This document shows positions 36,462 through 44,330 of a stretch of DNA of 64,000 nucleotides, piece after piece. The notes under the pieces were generated by a model. That model was not told the DNA's origin and searched no databases. It saw only the letters and a program-made list of their open reading frames with translations. The translations under genes and the position numbers were made by a program. Position 1 is the stretch's first letter, and each line of letters opens with the position of its first letter. Source of the stretch: an uncultured Pseudomonadales bacterium (lineage in GTDB: Bacteria > Pseudomonadota > Gammaproteobacteria > Pseudomonadales > Cellvibrionaceae); contig CANKXO010000003.1 of assembly GCA_947487765.1 (NCBI GenBank), forward strand, positions 592,345 through 656,344, given 5' to 3'.

Positions 36462-36793
36462 ATACTCAACTCTATATGGGGCGATTCTCATGGGGTTTTC
36501 TTGTGAGGCTATCCTGTAAAGCCCTTTTAGCTGTGTCAGTGATAGCCTGATTTCATAATGACAGGCATCGATAGCGACAAGGAATATGGACAACAATGAT
36601 GCTTAATCATTCAGCGCTGCTACCTCTGGTTAAACCCGTCAAGCCGTTTAATAGTACGCTATGATGCCCCTTCTAGTTTTTCGTTACATCACAACTTAAC
36701 ATCAAAAGAGAGAAACTTAAGTCAATAATGGAACGTATCAATAAAACGAGGACCTAAATTTTTTAAAATGCTAACCTTGTTAACACTAATTGA
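36462..36793. other. Divergent intergenic region between ybbA and tesA
   Basis: About 330 nt. It must carry promoters for both directions. An open frame continuing upstream of ybbA to 36596 looks like read-through, not a gene. I see no clear operator or hairpin. Confidence 0.4.
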
Positions 36794-37486
36794 GTGACCA
36801 CTGTGACCGAACGTTTTTCTGCCTACCGTTGTATTTTTCAACAAAACATTATCCGCCCAGTAACATTAGTACTTATAGGCCTCGCGTTCGCCGTTTGTTC
36901 GAGCACTCTTGCGACTGCCACTGAATCTCAAAAAGACTCACATACGATTTTAGTACTGGGAGATAGCATCAGCGCAGGCTATGGCATCGATATTGAAAGG
37001 GGCTGGGTTTCCTTACTTCAAGAAAAGCTGAAAGCAGAGAAGTATGACCATTATAAGGTCGTAAACGCTAGTATCAGTGGTAATACAACGGGCGACGGCT
37101 TAAGCCGTTTACCCAAGTTGCTCGAAGAGTATTCACCTACGATTGTTATTGTTGAATTAGGTGGTAATGATGGCCTGAGAGGCTACCCTGTCAAATTGAT
37201 GGAAAAAAACCTGCAAACGATGATCAACCTAAGTCAACAACAAAACGCTAAGGTGGTACTAGCAGGCATTGAAATACCGCCTAATTACGGTACACGTTAC
37301 ACCGCACTCTTTCGCAAAACCTTTCAAAAGGTCGCGTCTGCCAATACAGTAGACTATATTCCTTTTATTTTAGAGGGTATTGCCCTTAACCCAGAGCTCA
37401 TGCAACGAGACGGGATTCACCCCACAGAACAAGCCCAGCCCAAGCTGCTCGACAATATCTGGGGTACTCTGTTACCTTTGCTCTAA
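36794..37486 (+). CDS. tesA: TesA-like multifunctional acyl-CoA thioesterase/lysophospholipase/arylesterase
   Basis: 230 aa, GTG start, with an N-terminal signal-like hydrophobic segment (about 21-42). SGNH hydrolase: block I LVLGDSISAGYG with the nucleophile Ser, block II Gly in ASISGNTTGDG, block III VELGGNDGLRG with Asn, and block V DGIHPTEQAQ with Asp and His. Periplasmic cleavage of acyl thioesters and lysophospholipids is expected. Divergent from ybbA as in E. coli. Confidence 0.92.
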   Translation: MTTVTERFSAYRCIFQQNIIRPVTLVLIGLAFAVCSSTLATATESQKDSHTILVLGDSISAGYGIDIERGWVSLLQEKLKAEKYDHYKVVNASISGNTTGDGLSRLPKLLEEYSPTIVIVELGGNDGLRGYPVKLMEKNLQTMINLSQQQNAKVVLAGIEIPPNYGTRYTALFRKTFQKVASANTVDYIPFILEGIALNPELMQRDGIHPTEQAQPKLLDNIWGTLLPLL

Positions 37487-37600
37487 TTATCTTTAATGGC
37501 TAATTTGCGCCTTTTATAGTGATCTTGTAACACTCTGTTTTGCTTATGTGTTACATTTCACTCTTATATACCCGCCATAATAATAAGGATTTCCCTTCCT

Positions 37601-38371
37601 GTGTTTAAATACCAAGCCGACAGGCTTCCTGTAGCCATTATCCTGGCATTTAGCGTTATTGATTTCTTTTTGTATTTTTGGGTTGAATCAACGTGGTTTT
37701 TGGCAACATTCTGGCTTGCCATGGTTATTCCTAAAGGCAAAATCTGTGCTTGGAACCATCATCATCAACACACACCGACGTTTAAACAAAAAGGCTTAAA
37801 TCGACTGCTGGAGTTTTTTTATGCTCTCCATACAGGTGTAACAACACATTTATGGATGCTGCATCATGTACTTGGGCACCATCAAAACTACCTAGATCAG
37901 TCTAAAGATGAAAGTCGTTGGCAGCGCAAATGTGGCAAAACCATGGGCGAAGTTGAATATACCCTGAATGTTGCAGGTACTGCTTACTTTCGTGGTTTTA
38001 AGGTGGGAAGAAAATTTCCTAAGTTACAAAAAAAGTTTCTTATCTATACTGTTTTGACATTTATCATTGTCGGTGCCCTTGCATGGTATAAGCCAGTGCC
38101 CGCTTTATTTTTATTTATTTTACCGATGGTATGCGGTTTACTCTTAACGGCTTGGGCTACCTTTGAGCATCATGCAGATCTGGACACAGAAAATACATTT
38201 GAAGCATCTCGAAACAACCTAAATCGTTTCTACAATATTACTACAGGCAATCTAGGCTATCACACGGCACACCATTACCGACAAGGTGTGCACTGGTCTT
38301 TGTTACCTGAGCTACACGAAAAAATTAAAGATAAGATTCCAGACCATTTAATTAAATATGCTTATTTATAG
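37601..38371 (+). CDS. Fatty-acid desaturase-like membrane protein
   Basis: 256 aa, GTG start. Histidine boxes characteristic of membrane di-iron desaturases/hydroxylases are present: NHHHQHTP near 53, HHVLGHHQNY near 88-97 and YHTAHHYRQGVH near 224. About four to five hydrophobic segments. Probably introduces a double bond or hydroxyl into a lipid acyl chain; the substrate is unknown. The 3' end overlaps the end of the convergent flavoprotein gene by 20 nt. Confidence 0.8.
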   Translation: MFKYQADRLPVAIILAFSVIDFFLYFWVESTWFLATFWLAMVIPKGKICAWNHHHQHTPTFKQKGLNRLLEFFYALHTGVTTHLWMLHHVLGHHQNYLDQSKDESRWQRKCGKTMGEVEYTLNVAGTAYFRGFKVGRKFPKLQKKFLIYTVLTFIIVGALAWYKPVPALFLFILPMVCGLLLTAWATFEHHADLDTENTFEASRNNLNRFYNITTGNLGYHTAHHYRQGVHWSLLPELHEKIKDKIPDHLIKYAYL

Positions 38372-40034
38372 GAACCTCTGAATAATTTAAAATATCCAGC
38401 GCTAATGCTTCTGCTACTTTAATACCATCAATACCTGCCGATAAAATGCCACCGGCATAGCCTGCCCCCTCACCCGCAGGATACAAGCCTTGAGTGTTAA
38501 GACTTTGATACGTTTTGTCACGTCGAATACTGACGGGTGACGATGTCCGCGTTTCAATACCCGTTAACACGGCATCGTCCATAGCAAAGCCTTTAATTTT
38601 TTTATTAAATTCAGGAATGGCTTCGCGAATTGCATCGATTGCAAATTCCGGCAAGGCTTTCGATAAATCACCTAAGGTCACTCCAGGTTTATATGAAGGG
38701 GCGACACTGGCCAATTCTGTTGACGGCTTATCTTGCAAAAAATCACCAACTAACTGAGCCGGAGCATTATAATTTTTTCCGCCGAGCTCATACGCCAGAC
38801 TTTCTAATTGACGTTGCAAATCGATGCCTGCTAATACATGTCCGGGGTAATCTTTTTCAGGTGATATCCCGACAACAATCGCTGCGTTAGCATTGCGTTC
38901 ATTACGGGAATACTGTGACATACCATTAGTAACCACACGCTCATCTTCTGACGTAGCCGCAACCACCGTGCCGCCAGGGCACATACAAAAACTGTAAACA
39001 CTGCGACCATTTTTACAGTGGTGAACTAACTTATAATCCGCAGCGCCTAATAGAGGGTGACCAGCCTCTGCTCCAAACCTTGCTTTATCAATGGTTGATT
39101 GGGGATGTTCGATACGAAAACCAATAGAAAAAGGTTTTGCTTCAATGTAGACACCTTGGTCTAACAACATCTGAAAGCTGTCGCGAGCACTATGCCCGAT
39201 AGCAAGAATAATATGTCGGCTATGCAATACTTCACCCGTACTGAGTGTTAAGCCAGTCACTTTGCCACTCTCTTGGGTATTACTAGAATTATCGTCTAGC
39301 ATCTCTCGATGAATGCTTTCTACCTTTTGGCCAAAGCGGATTTCTCCCCCTAAACGAATAATTTCAGCACGAATATTTTCAACCATTTTGACCAGTTTAA
39401 ATGTACCAATATGAGGTTTACTCACATATAAAATTTCTGCTGGTGCTCCAGCTTTCACAAATTCATTCAGCACTTTACGTCCGAGGTGGTTTTTATCTTT
39501 TACCTGACTCCATAATTTTCCATCAGAAAAAGTTCCTGCGCCGCCTTCCCCAAACTGTACATTAGATTCAGTATGCAAATTACGTTTACGCCACAAATCC
39601 CAGGTGTCTTTAGTACGTTGGCGAACATCCTGCCCTCGTTCTAACACGATAGGCTTTAAACCCATTTGTGCAAGCGCCAATGCTGCCAAGATACCGCAGG
39701 GACCAAAACCGACCACAATGGGGCGCTGCTGTTTATTATCAGGAAAGCTATCAGGGGCTTGCGCAACGAAACGATAAGTTGTGTCAGGACTTGGCTGAAC
39801 GAGTGATTTTCCAGAAAATTTACTCAGGATATTTTTCTCAACGCTGCTACTGAGTTCTACATCTACTTGATAAATTAATACAATATTATTTTTTTTGCGG
39901 GCATCATAGCTGCGTTTAAAAACAGTAAAACTTAACAATTGCTCTTGTTTAATTTCAAGCAGTTGAATAATTTTTTCTGGCAACTCCTCTTCTTTGTGAT
40001 TGAGAGGTAATTTAATATCATTAAGTCGCAACAT
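38352..40034 (-). CDS. FAD-dependent dehydrogenase (COG2509-type)
   Basis: 560 aa from ATG at 40034; a TTG at 40100 in the same frame would run through the pentamer repeat and add 22 residues. FAD motif IVVGFGPCGILAALALAQMG near 105-124; GEGGAGTFSDGKLW, GIETRTSSPVSIRRD and AGEGAGYAGGILSAGIDG are typical of this uncharacterised family of NAD/FAD dehydrogenases. The reaction is unknown. The upstream neighbour on the same strand is another flavoprotein (40175-41464). No clear Shine-Dalgarno is present before either start. Confidence 0.85.
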   Translation of the reverse strand: MLRLNDIKLPLNHKEEELPEKIIQLLEIKQEQLLSFTVFKRSYDARKKNNIVLIYQVDVELSSSVEKNILSKFSGKSLVQPSPDTTYRFVAQAPDSFPDNKQQRPIVVGFGPCGILAALALAQMGLKPIVLERGQDVRQRTKDTWDLWRKRNLHTESNVQFGEGGAGTFSDGKLWSQVKDKNHLGRKVLNEFVKAGAPAEILYVSKPHIGTFKLVKMVENIRAEIIRLGGEIRFGQKVESIHREMLDDNSSNTQESGKVTGLTLSTGEVLHSRHIILAIGHSARDSFQMLLDQGVYIEAKPFSIGFRIEHPQSTIDKARFGAEAGHPLLGAADYKLVHHCKNGRSVYSFCMCPGGTVVAATSEDERVVTNGMSQYSRNERNANAAIVVGISPEKDYPGHVLAGIDLQRQLESLAYELGGKNYNAPAQLVGDFLQDKPSTELASVAPSYKPGVTLGDLSKALPEFAIDAIREAIPEFNKKIKGFAMDDAVLTGIETRTSSPVSIRRDKTYQSLNTQGLYPAGEGAGYAGGILSAGIDGIKVAEALALDILNYSEVPINKHI

Positions 40035-40035
40035 A

Positions 40036-40085
40036 GTATTGTCTTGTATTGTATTGTCTTGTCTTGTCTTGTCTTGTCTTGTCTT
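40036..40085. repeat. Pentanucleotide microsatellite, 10 copies
   Basis: Ten tandem 5-mers on the plus strand: GTATT, GTCTT, two GTATT, then six identical GTCTT. They end one base before the CAT of the flavoprotein's ATG start. Unit length not divisible by three, pure six-copy core and location at a gene start fit a contingency locus. Confidence 0.95.
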
Positions 40086-40114
40086 TATTGTGTTTTTCAA
40101 AATACTTACAGAGA

Positions 40115-40120
40115 AGTATA
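40115..40120 (-). promoter_or_regulatory. Possible -10 box upstream of the pentamer repeat
   Basis: Minus-strand TATACT about 80 nt before the flavoprotein ATG. A -35 is not convincing. If real, transcription would start near 40107 and the whole pentamer tract would be in the 5' leader. Confidence 0.3.
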
Positions 40121-40174
40121 TAAAAAACTATTAATGGATAAATAGAAATCTTTTAGTTTATTAAACTAGATGTG

Positions 40175-41464
40175 TTAAACAAAAAGTCCGGCTGCGTACC
40201 CAGAAGACCAGGCCCACTGAAAATTATAGCCACCCAAATGACCTGTAACATCTAGCACTTCGCCGACAAAAAATAATCCAGGCTGCTGTTTAACTTCCAT
40301 CGTTTTAGAACTAATATCCGCAGTATCAACCCCACCCAAAGTCACTTCAGCGGTACGGTAGCCTTCCGTTGCCGACGGCTTTAAACACCAATTATTAAGC
40401 TGCTTACCGATAGACGTCATTTGTTTATCGGTTAATTCGGCCAAATGCTTATCACCATATTCAGGCCACCAGAGACTTACTAATTCACTGGCTAATGCAT
40501 TAGGTAATTGTTGCTGTAAAAGTGTCTTTAAACGGCTCTTTCCCTGTTCTGCTTTAGCTTGTAAAAGCCATGCACTCGCATCCAGTGTTGGCAGCAAATC
40601 GATTGCTATCGGATCTCCGGGAAGCCAATAATTAGAAATTTGTAATATCGCTGGGCCACTGATGCCTCGATGAGTAAATAATAAATTTTCACGAAAGCTT
40701 TCTTTTCTACAGCTAACATTTATATCCAGGGCTAAGCCTGACAACCGCTCACATAAAGGTTTGGTGGTATCACTAAACATAAATGGCACTAGGCCAGCCC
40801 GGCGTTCAATAATAGATAAGCCAAAATTCTCTGCTATTTTGTAACCCATACCACTACCACCTAAAGTGGGGATAGACAAAGCTCCTGTCGCAACAACAAG
40901 AGAATCACTATCTACTATTGTTGATGTGCCTTTTTCTAAAAAGTTGACTCGATATCGATTGTCTGGATTTTCACTTTCTGACAGGTTCTCCGACAATAGC
41001 GTTTCTATCTCGCTAACCTCACAATGGGTTTTAATGATTACTCCAGCCCTATCGCATTCATTTAGCAACATTGCCAAAATATCTTTTGCAGAATGTTGGC
41101 AAAATAACTGGCCGTGTTTGTGTTCTTCATAGTCAATACCATGACGTTCAACCATGGCAATAAAATCCCACTGAGTAAAACGATTCAGCGCACTTTTGCA
41201 AAAATGCGGATTGCCTGAGATGAAATTATCAGCCTCAATAAAGTAATTCGTAAAATTACAACGGCCACCCCCAGACATCAGGATTTTTTTACCCACCTTG
41301 TTAGACTTTTCCAACACCAGCACCCGCTGACCTCGTTGTGCCGCCGTTGATGCACAGAGCAAACCCGCAGCGCCGGCACCAAGAATAATCGTGTCATAAC
41401 TATTCGTAGAGGTATCGTGAAAATGTGAGTACTCGCGGGCTGAAGTCGAAGACAAAAGAGGCAA
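40175..41464 (-). CDS. HI0933/YhiN-type flavoprotein
   Basis: 429 aa from a TTG at 41464. FAD dinucleotide motif TIILGAGAAGLLCASTAAQRG near 26-46; KIMSGGGRCNFTN-like KKILMSGGGRCNFTN and the C-terminal GLFFVGEVLDVTGHLGGYN plus FQWAWSSGYAAG are hallmarks of this family. The biochemical role is uncertain. The start is not well fixed, as there is no nearby ATG. The retron region lies immediately upstream. Confidence 0.85.
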   Translation of the reverse strand: MPLLSSTSAREYSHFHDTSTNSYDTIILGAGAAGLLCASTAAQRGQRVLVLEKSNKVGKKILMSGGGRCNFTNYFIEADNFISGNPHFCKSALNRFTQWDFIAMVERHGIDYEEHKHGQLFCQHSAKDILAMLLNECDRAGVIIKTHCEVSEIETLLSENLSESENPDNRYRVNFLEKGTSTIVDSDSLVVATGALSIPTLGGSGMGYKIAENFGLSIIERRAGLVPFMFSDTTKPLCERLSGLALDINVSCRKESFRENLLFTHRGISGPAILQISNYWLPGDPIAIDLLPTLDASAWLLQAKAEQGKSRLKTLLQQQLPNALASELVSLWWPEYGDKHLAELTDKQMTSIGKQLNNWCLKPSATEGYRTAEVTLGGVDTADISSKTMEVKQQPGLFFVGEVLDVTGHLGGYNFQWAWSSGYAAGLFV

Positions 41465-41575
41465 TCCAAAGGGGTGTGCAATAAAAGCGTATGATACCAG
41501 AGCTTATAGCCTATTGTGGATTCAGGTGCTCAGTGACAATTGACTTATCTTAACAATCCCATTAATTTGGCAACA

Positions 41576-41741
41576 GGCATCCAAGCTACTCCTGTGAGCC
41601 TTGTCCTTATAGAGCTTGTCTTTATAGAGATTGCCATAGGGCTTTGGGGTTACCCCAAGGTTGAACCATACTAGCGTATCGCGGCAAGAACGGTATTGCA
41701 TTCCATGCAAGGCTGTTCGTGCTTTTGTAGGGTTGGATGCC
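41576..41741 (+). ncRNA. Candidate retron msr-msd RNA
   Basis: Ends in an a1/a2 closing stem: GGCATCCAA at 41576-41584 pairs with TTGGATGCC at 41733-41741, continued by CTAC (41586-41589) with GTAG (41727-41730). The base right after a1 is G in the context AAGC, matching the priming G in the AGC context of known retrons. Inside, msr could hold tandem 15-nt repeats (CTTGTCCTTATAGAG and CTTGTCTTTATAGAG) and an 8-bp hairpin 41642-41660. The msd candidate is a long hairpin, 41683-41726, with TTGCAT/ATGCAA around a 3-nt loop at 41702-41704 and further pairs outward. It lies 118 nt before the reverse transcriptase. Pairing was worked out by hand. Confidence 0.72.
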
Positions 41742-41780
41742 ATCTTATTTCGAAGCAACTATCTTTAAATATACATGCTT

Positions 41781-41838
41781 TTAGAGCACCTCTGAAAATG
41801 TCGGCGGGCGAGGCAGGTAATTTTTCAGAAGCGCCTTA
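41781..41838. repeat. Imperfect inverted repeat between the msd and the RT gene
   Basis: TCTGAAAA at 41791-41798 pairs with TTTTCAGA at 41822-41829; flanking bases (GAGCACC and AGCGCCTTA) extend the stem with mismatches. The loop is GC-rich (GGCGGGCGAGGCAGG). It is outside the a1/a2 span. It could be an RNA structure before the RT start or a dispersed repeat element. Confidence 0.5.
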
Positions 41839-41858
41839 GATATCAGAGGGAATTAGTG

Positions 41859-43187
41859 ATGTCAGCTCATTTACTGACTAATACACAGCAATCTAAGCCA
41901 AGAGGCAGATCACCATCATTGTTTTGCCAGCAATTAGCAAGTTGGTTAGCAGTGACGGAATGGCATTTCACTACCTTACTGGCAGCGTGCATTGAATCTG
42001 TTCAGGATCTGCCGGATGATGCAGGTACTCTGATCCATCAATTGCTATTACGCTTTCCCAAAAAGCCTTCCAAGGCCATTATTGCGAACTTTCTCAATCA
42101 ACATCCTCTTGTTGATCAATGGCTGTATGGCTACCCAGAAAAGCCCAAGGTGTATAAATTTAACCTGCAAACTGATTCTACCACCACAATCGCCAATACC
42201 TTTCTGCCCAATTTACAGACCGTAGCAGATATGACCGGATGGCTGAATATATCCAACTCTCAATTAGAATGGCTGGCGGACCTAAAGCGCCATGACGATA
42301 AAACGCCAGATTACCTGGCTCATTACCATTACAGCCTGGCGAAAAAACGGAGTGGTGGTTATCGCCTCATCGAGTCGCCTAAAAGTACACTTAAGGGCAT
42401 TCAGAAAAAAATTAATGACTCCATTCTCTGCCATGCTCCTGTTCATGATGCCGCTCATGGCTTTCGCAAGGGCAGAAGTTGTAAAACCCACGCGGCATTA
42501 CATACTCAAAAGTCATTCATCTATTTATTTGACCTGTCCCATTGCTTCCATTCGATTCAATGGCAAGAAACCTACCGCATTTTTAGTGATCTCGGTTATT
42601 CAGCCATTATTGCAAAATACCTAACGGCGCTTTGTACACATCAAGCTTACCCAAGCTCTGGGTTACTCTCTCAGCTAGATAGCGAGCAGCAAAAGCGCAT
42701 CCGCCAACGGCATTTGGCCCAAGGAGCACCCAGCTCACCCGCGCTATCAAATGCCGTACTGTCTGCGTTAGATAAAAGATTAACAGGCCTATCCAGTAAG
42801 TTGGGACTAACTTACTCCCGCTATGCTGACGATTTAACGTTTTCGGGTAACACACGAAGAGATTGGGACTTTTTTGAACCTTTGGTAGGCTCAATTTGCC
42901 TAGAAGAAGGCTTACAGCTGAATCACAAAAAATCACGCCTGTTACGTCCCCATCAAAAACAACGGGTAACGGGTATTATTGTCAACGAAAAGCTCAATAT
43001 TGATCGTCGTTATTATGATCGACTGAAAGCGACATTAACCAATTGTGTACGTCATGGGCTAGCGAGCCAAAACCGCTCTGGCCATACTGACTTTCGTGGT
43101 CATTTAAGGGGCTCTATTGAGCACATTAGATCTTTAAATTCTGCTCGAGGTGAAAGACTGGAAGCTATTTTTAATAACATATCCTAA
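41859..43187 (+). CDS. Retron-type reverse transcriptase
   Basis: 442 aa from ATG at 41859 with GAGGG eight bases upstream (a GTG is directly before it). RT motifs: HGFRKGRSCKTHAALH (retron region X, NAxxH-like THAALH near 210), motif A YLFDLSHCFHSIQW, motif B QGAPSSPALSNAVLSALDKRL, and catalytic YSRYADDLTFSG near 320. Region Y is RVTGIIVNEKLNID near 369. An N-terminal extension of roughly 110 residues precedes the RT core, longer than in short E. coli retron RTs. It should make msDNA from the upstream RNA. Retrons are anti-phage systems; the effector partner here is not certain. Confidence 0.9.
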   Translation: MSAHLLTNTQQSKPRGRSPSLFCQQLASWLAVTEWHFTTLLAACIESVQDLPDDAGTLIHQLLLRFPKKPSKAIIANFLNQHPLVDQWLYGYPEKPKVYKFNLQTDSTTTIANTFLPNLQTVADMTGWLNISNSQLEWLADLKRHDDKTPDYLAHYHYSLAKKRSGGYRLIESPKSTLKGIQKKINDSILCHAPVHDAAHGFRKGRSCKTHAALHTQKSFIYLFDLSHCFHSIQWQETYRIFSDLGYSAIIAKYLTALCTHQAYPSSGLLSQLDSEQQKRIRQRHLAQGAPSSPALSNAVLSALDKRLTGLSSKLGLTYSRYADDLTFSGNTRRDWDFFEPLVGSICLEEGLQLNHKKSRLLRPHQKQRVTGIIVNEKLNIDRRYYDRLKATLTNCVRHGLASQNRSGHTDFRGHLRGSIEHIRSLNSARGERLEAIFNNIS

Positions 43188-43212
43188 CGCTCCTCGAAGA
43201 ATGCTCACAACT

Positions 43213-43257
43213 AAGCTTAAGCTAATATAAATGATGGCGGTTAAGCTTCAATTTTTT
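43213..43257 (+). terminator. Possible terminator after the RT gene
   Basis: AAGCTTAA (43213-43220) and TTAAGCTT (43241-43248) form an 8-bp stem with a 20-nt loop, followed by six T at 43252-43257. It lies 26 nt after the RT stop and before the next promoter. Confidence 0.4.
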
Positions 43258-43306
43258 ACTGTATCTATTTGAAAAGTATCAATAAATTTAACCTTCAGAA
43301 TCAAAC

Positions 43307-43335
43307 TTGTGTATGCAGTTGTGTAGGCATATAAT
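43307..43335 (+). promoter_or_regulatory. Sigma-70-type promoter upstream of the RHH-like gene
   Basis: TTGTGT at 43307-43312 and TATAAT at 43330-43335, spaced by exactly 17 nt. It sits 33 nt before the ATG at 43368, and CGGAG provides a ribosome site. Shows that the two small downstream genes can be transcribed apart from the RT. Confidence 0.65.
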
Positions 43336-43367
43336 AACTTCATCTCAAATCATTGTCGGAGCCTTTT

Positions 43368-43640
43368 ATGCACGCACAAGAGAACTTGATTAGAAAACAA
43401 TTTTTGGTGTCTCGCAGTCAAATATCGAAATTGGAACAACTCGCTAATGCTAAAGGTACATCCGCTGCGGAAATTGTACGTTTGGCTATTGATGCCTTTG
43501 ATCCTGACTCAATGGATGCAATGAACTCTGATGACTTAATGGAGCTAGTATCAAGCCAGCTCAAAGAAGCGATTAACTCTACCCGTGAGGCAAATGAACA
43601 GGTCTCAAAAACACTCAAACTAATGGATGCGAGTCACTAA
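43368..43640 (+). CDS. Ribbon-helix-helix-like small protein
   Basis: 90 aa from ATG at 43368 with CGGAG. Residues about 8-40 (RKQFLVSRSQISKLEQLANAKGTSAAEIVRLAIDAF) read as a beta strand followed by two helices, the pattern of CopG/Arc DNA-binding proteins. The second half is helical and charged (SSQLKEAINSTREANEQVSKTLKLM) and may form a coiled coil. The next gene starts 3 nt after its stop, so they form a pair with their own promoter. Regulatory or antitoxin role is possible; the fold is inferred. Confidence 0.65.
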   Translation: MHAQENLIRKQFLVSRSQISKLEQLANAKGTSAAEIVRLAIDAFDPDSMDAMNSDDLMELVSSQLKEAINSTREANEQVSKTLKLMDASH

Positions 43641-43643
43641 ACT

Positions 43644-43835
43644 ATGTCAGGCTGGAAAGAGATTTTACTGGATACCTTAAAACTCACAGACGAAGTCAAA
43701 CGCTTAAACCGTCAAGTGCAAACATTATCCGACCGAACCATTGATATTGATAAACGCTTAGTCCGCTTAGAAACTCTGGTTGAGGTAGCAAAATATCAGC
43801 AAACCAGTAACACTGACTCTTTGGAGCATAATTAG
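43644..43835 (+). CDS. Small coiled-coil protein
   Basis: 63 aa. Heptad-like leucines and hydrophobics in EILLDTLKLTDEVKRLNRQVQTLSDRTIDIDKRLVRLETLVEVA form an obvious amphipathic helix; the C-terminus is hydrophilic. Follows the RHH-like gene by 3 nt, so both should be co-expressed. I do not recognise the family. Confidence 0.6.
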   Translation: MSGWKEILLDTLKLTDEVKRLNRQVQTLSDRTIDIDKRLVRLETLVEVAKYQQTSNTDSLEHN

Positions 43836-43934
43836 CTCAGACCCCCTAAATAGAGACTTATTTTTCGCAAGTTAAGTAATTTTAGGCACCAATACCCCTA
43901 AGTTATCGACATTTAGAGGGACACTTTAGAATTA

Positions 43935-43950
43935 AAGTAAGTACTTACTT
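43935..43950. promoter_or_regulatory. 16-bp perfect palindrome upstream of the sRNA
   Basis: AAGTAAGT followed by its exact complement ACTTACTT. It contains TAAG and CTTA half-sites resembling GacA upstream activating sequences, but the usual 6-nt centre is absent. It is about 130 nt before the predicted sRNA start. Possible operator of an unidentified regulator. Confidence 0.35.
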
Positions 43951-44050
43951 ATTTTGAATTCGTCTCACACTCCGAAAGAAGCAAAAACACTTTTGTGAGA
44001 TATATCCTACAAACATTTCAGCTTTTTCCTACTTCTTTCCACCAAGAGAA

Positions 44051-44060
44051 TTGACATAAT
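44051..44060 (+). promoter_or_regulatory. Possible promoter elements of the sRNA
   Basis: TTGACA at 44051-44056 has no good -10 box at 17 nt, while overlapping CATAAT at 44055-44060 matches a -10 in five of six positions. The transcript start should be at about 44067-44080. Weak core elements plus an upstream palindrome would fit an activator-dependent promoter. The exact start cannot be fixed. Confidence 0.35.
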
Positions 44061-44074
44061 AACCCCACATTGAC

Positions 44075-44211
44075 GTTACACAGGATGTACTGAAGGCCAA
44101 GCTAGGCCAAGGGATGCAACAAAATTCTGTTTGTGGATAGCTTCAAGGAAATGATTATCCAGGGAAAAAGGATCGACGCCTCGCCAACATGACGTTGCCG
44201 GGGCGTTTTTA
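44075..44211 (+). ncRNA. Candidate CsrA/RsmA-sequestering sRNA (CsrB/RsmY/RsmZ type)
   Basis: About 137 nt without a sensible open frame, ending in a strong terminator at 44176-44211. Six GGA motifs lie within 90 nt; three sit in or next to small hairpin loops: ACA-CAGGA-TGT (44078-44088), TCA-AGGAAA-TGA (44143-44154) and ATCC-AGGGAAAAA-GGAT (44157-44173). Others are AGGGATG (44110) and GTGGATA (44134). This is the layout by which CsrB/RsmZ-type RNAs bind and titrate CsrA/RsmA. It is not immediately recognisable as a named family. Another sRNA class is possible. Confidence 0.62.
44176..44211 (+). terminator. Rho-independent terminator of the sRNA
   Basis: A stem of about 12 pairs with one mismatch and one G-U: ACGCCTCGCCAAC (44176-44188) with GTTGCCGGGGCGT (44194-44206), loop ATGAC, followed by five T (44206-44210). 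Confidence 0.88.
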
Positions 44212-44330
44212 TATGCACAGTTTTTTTAACTCTTCTTGATTCTACTCCTAGCGGCGGCTATCTTTCTATAAGACACTCGAGTCTCTACTCACTTACTGTG
44301 TCCCTAATCGCTGTCTAAAATTGGATATGT

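Noticed and set aside
41603..41632. Two 15-nt near-identical copies in the retron leader, suspected CRISPR-like
   Set aside because: Only two adjacent copies without spacers and with a substitution; best seen as part of msr.
44051..44211. Considered as the retron's own ncRNA
   Set aside because: It is 870 nt after the RT, has its own terminator, and the upstream RNA with an a1/a2 stem is a better retron RNA.
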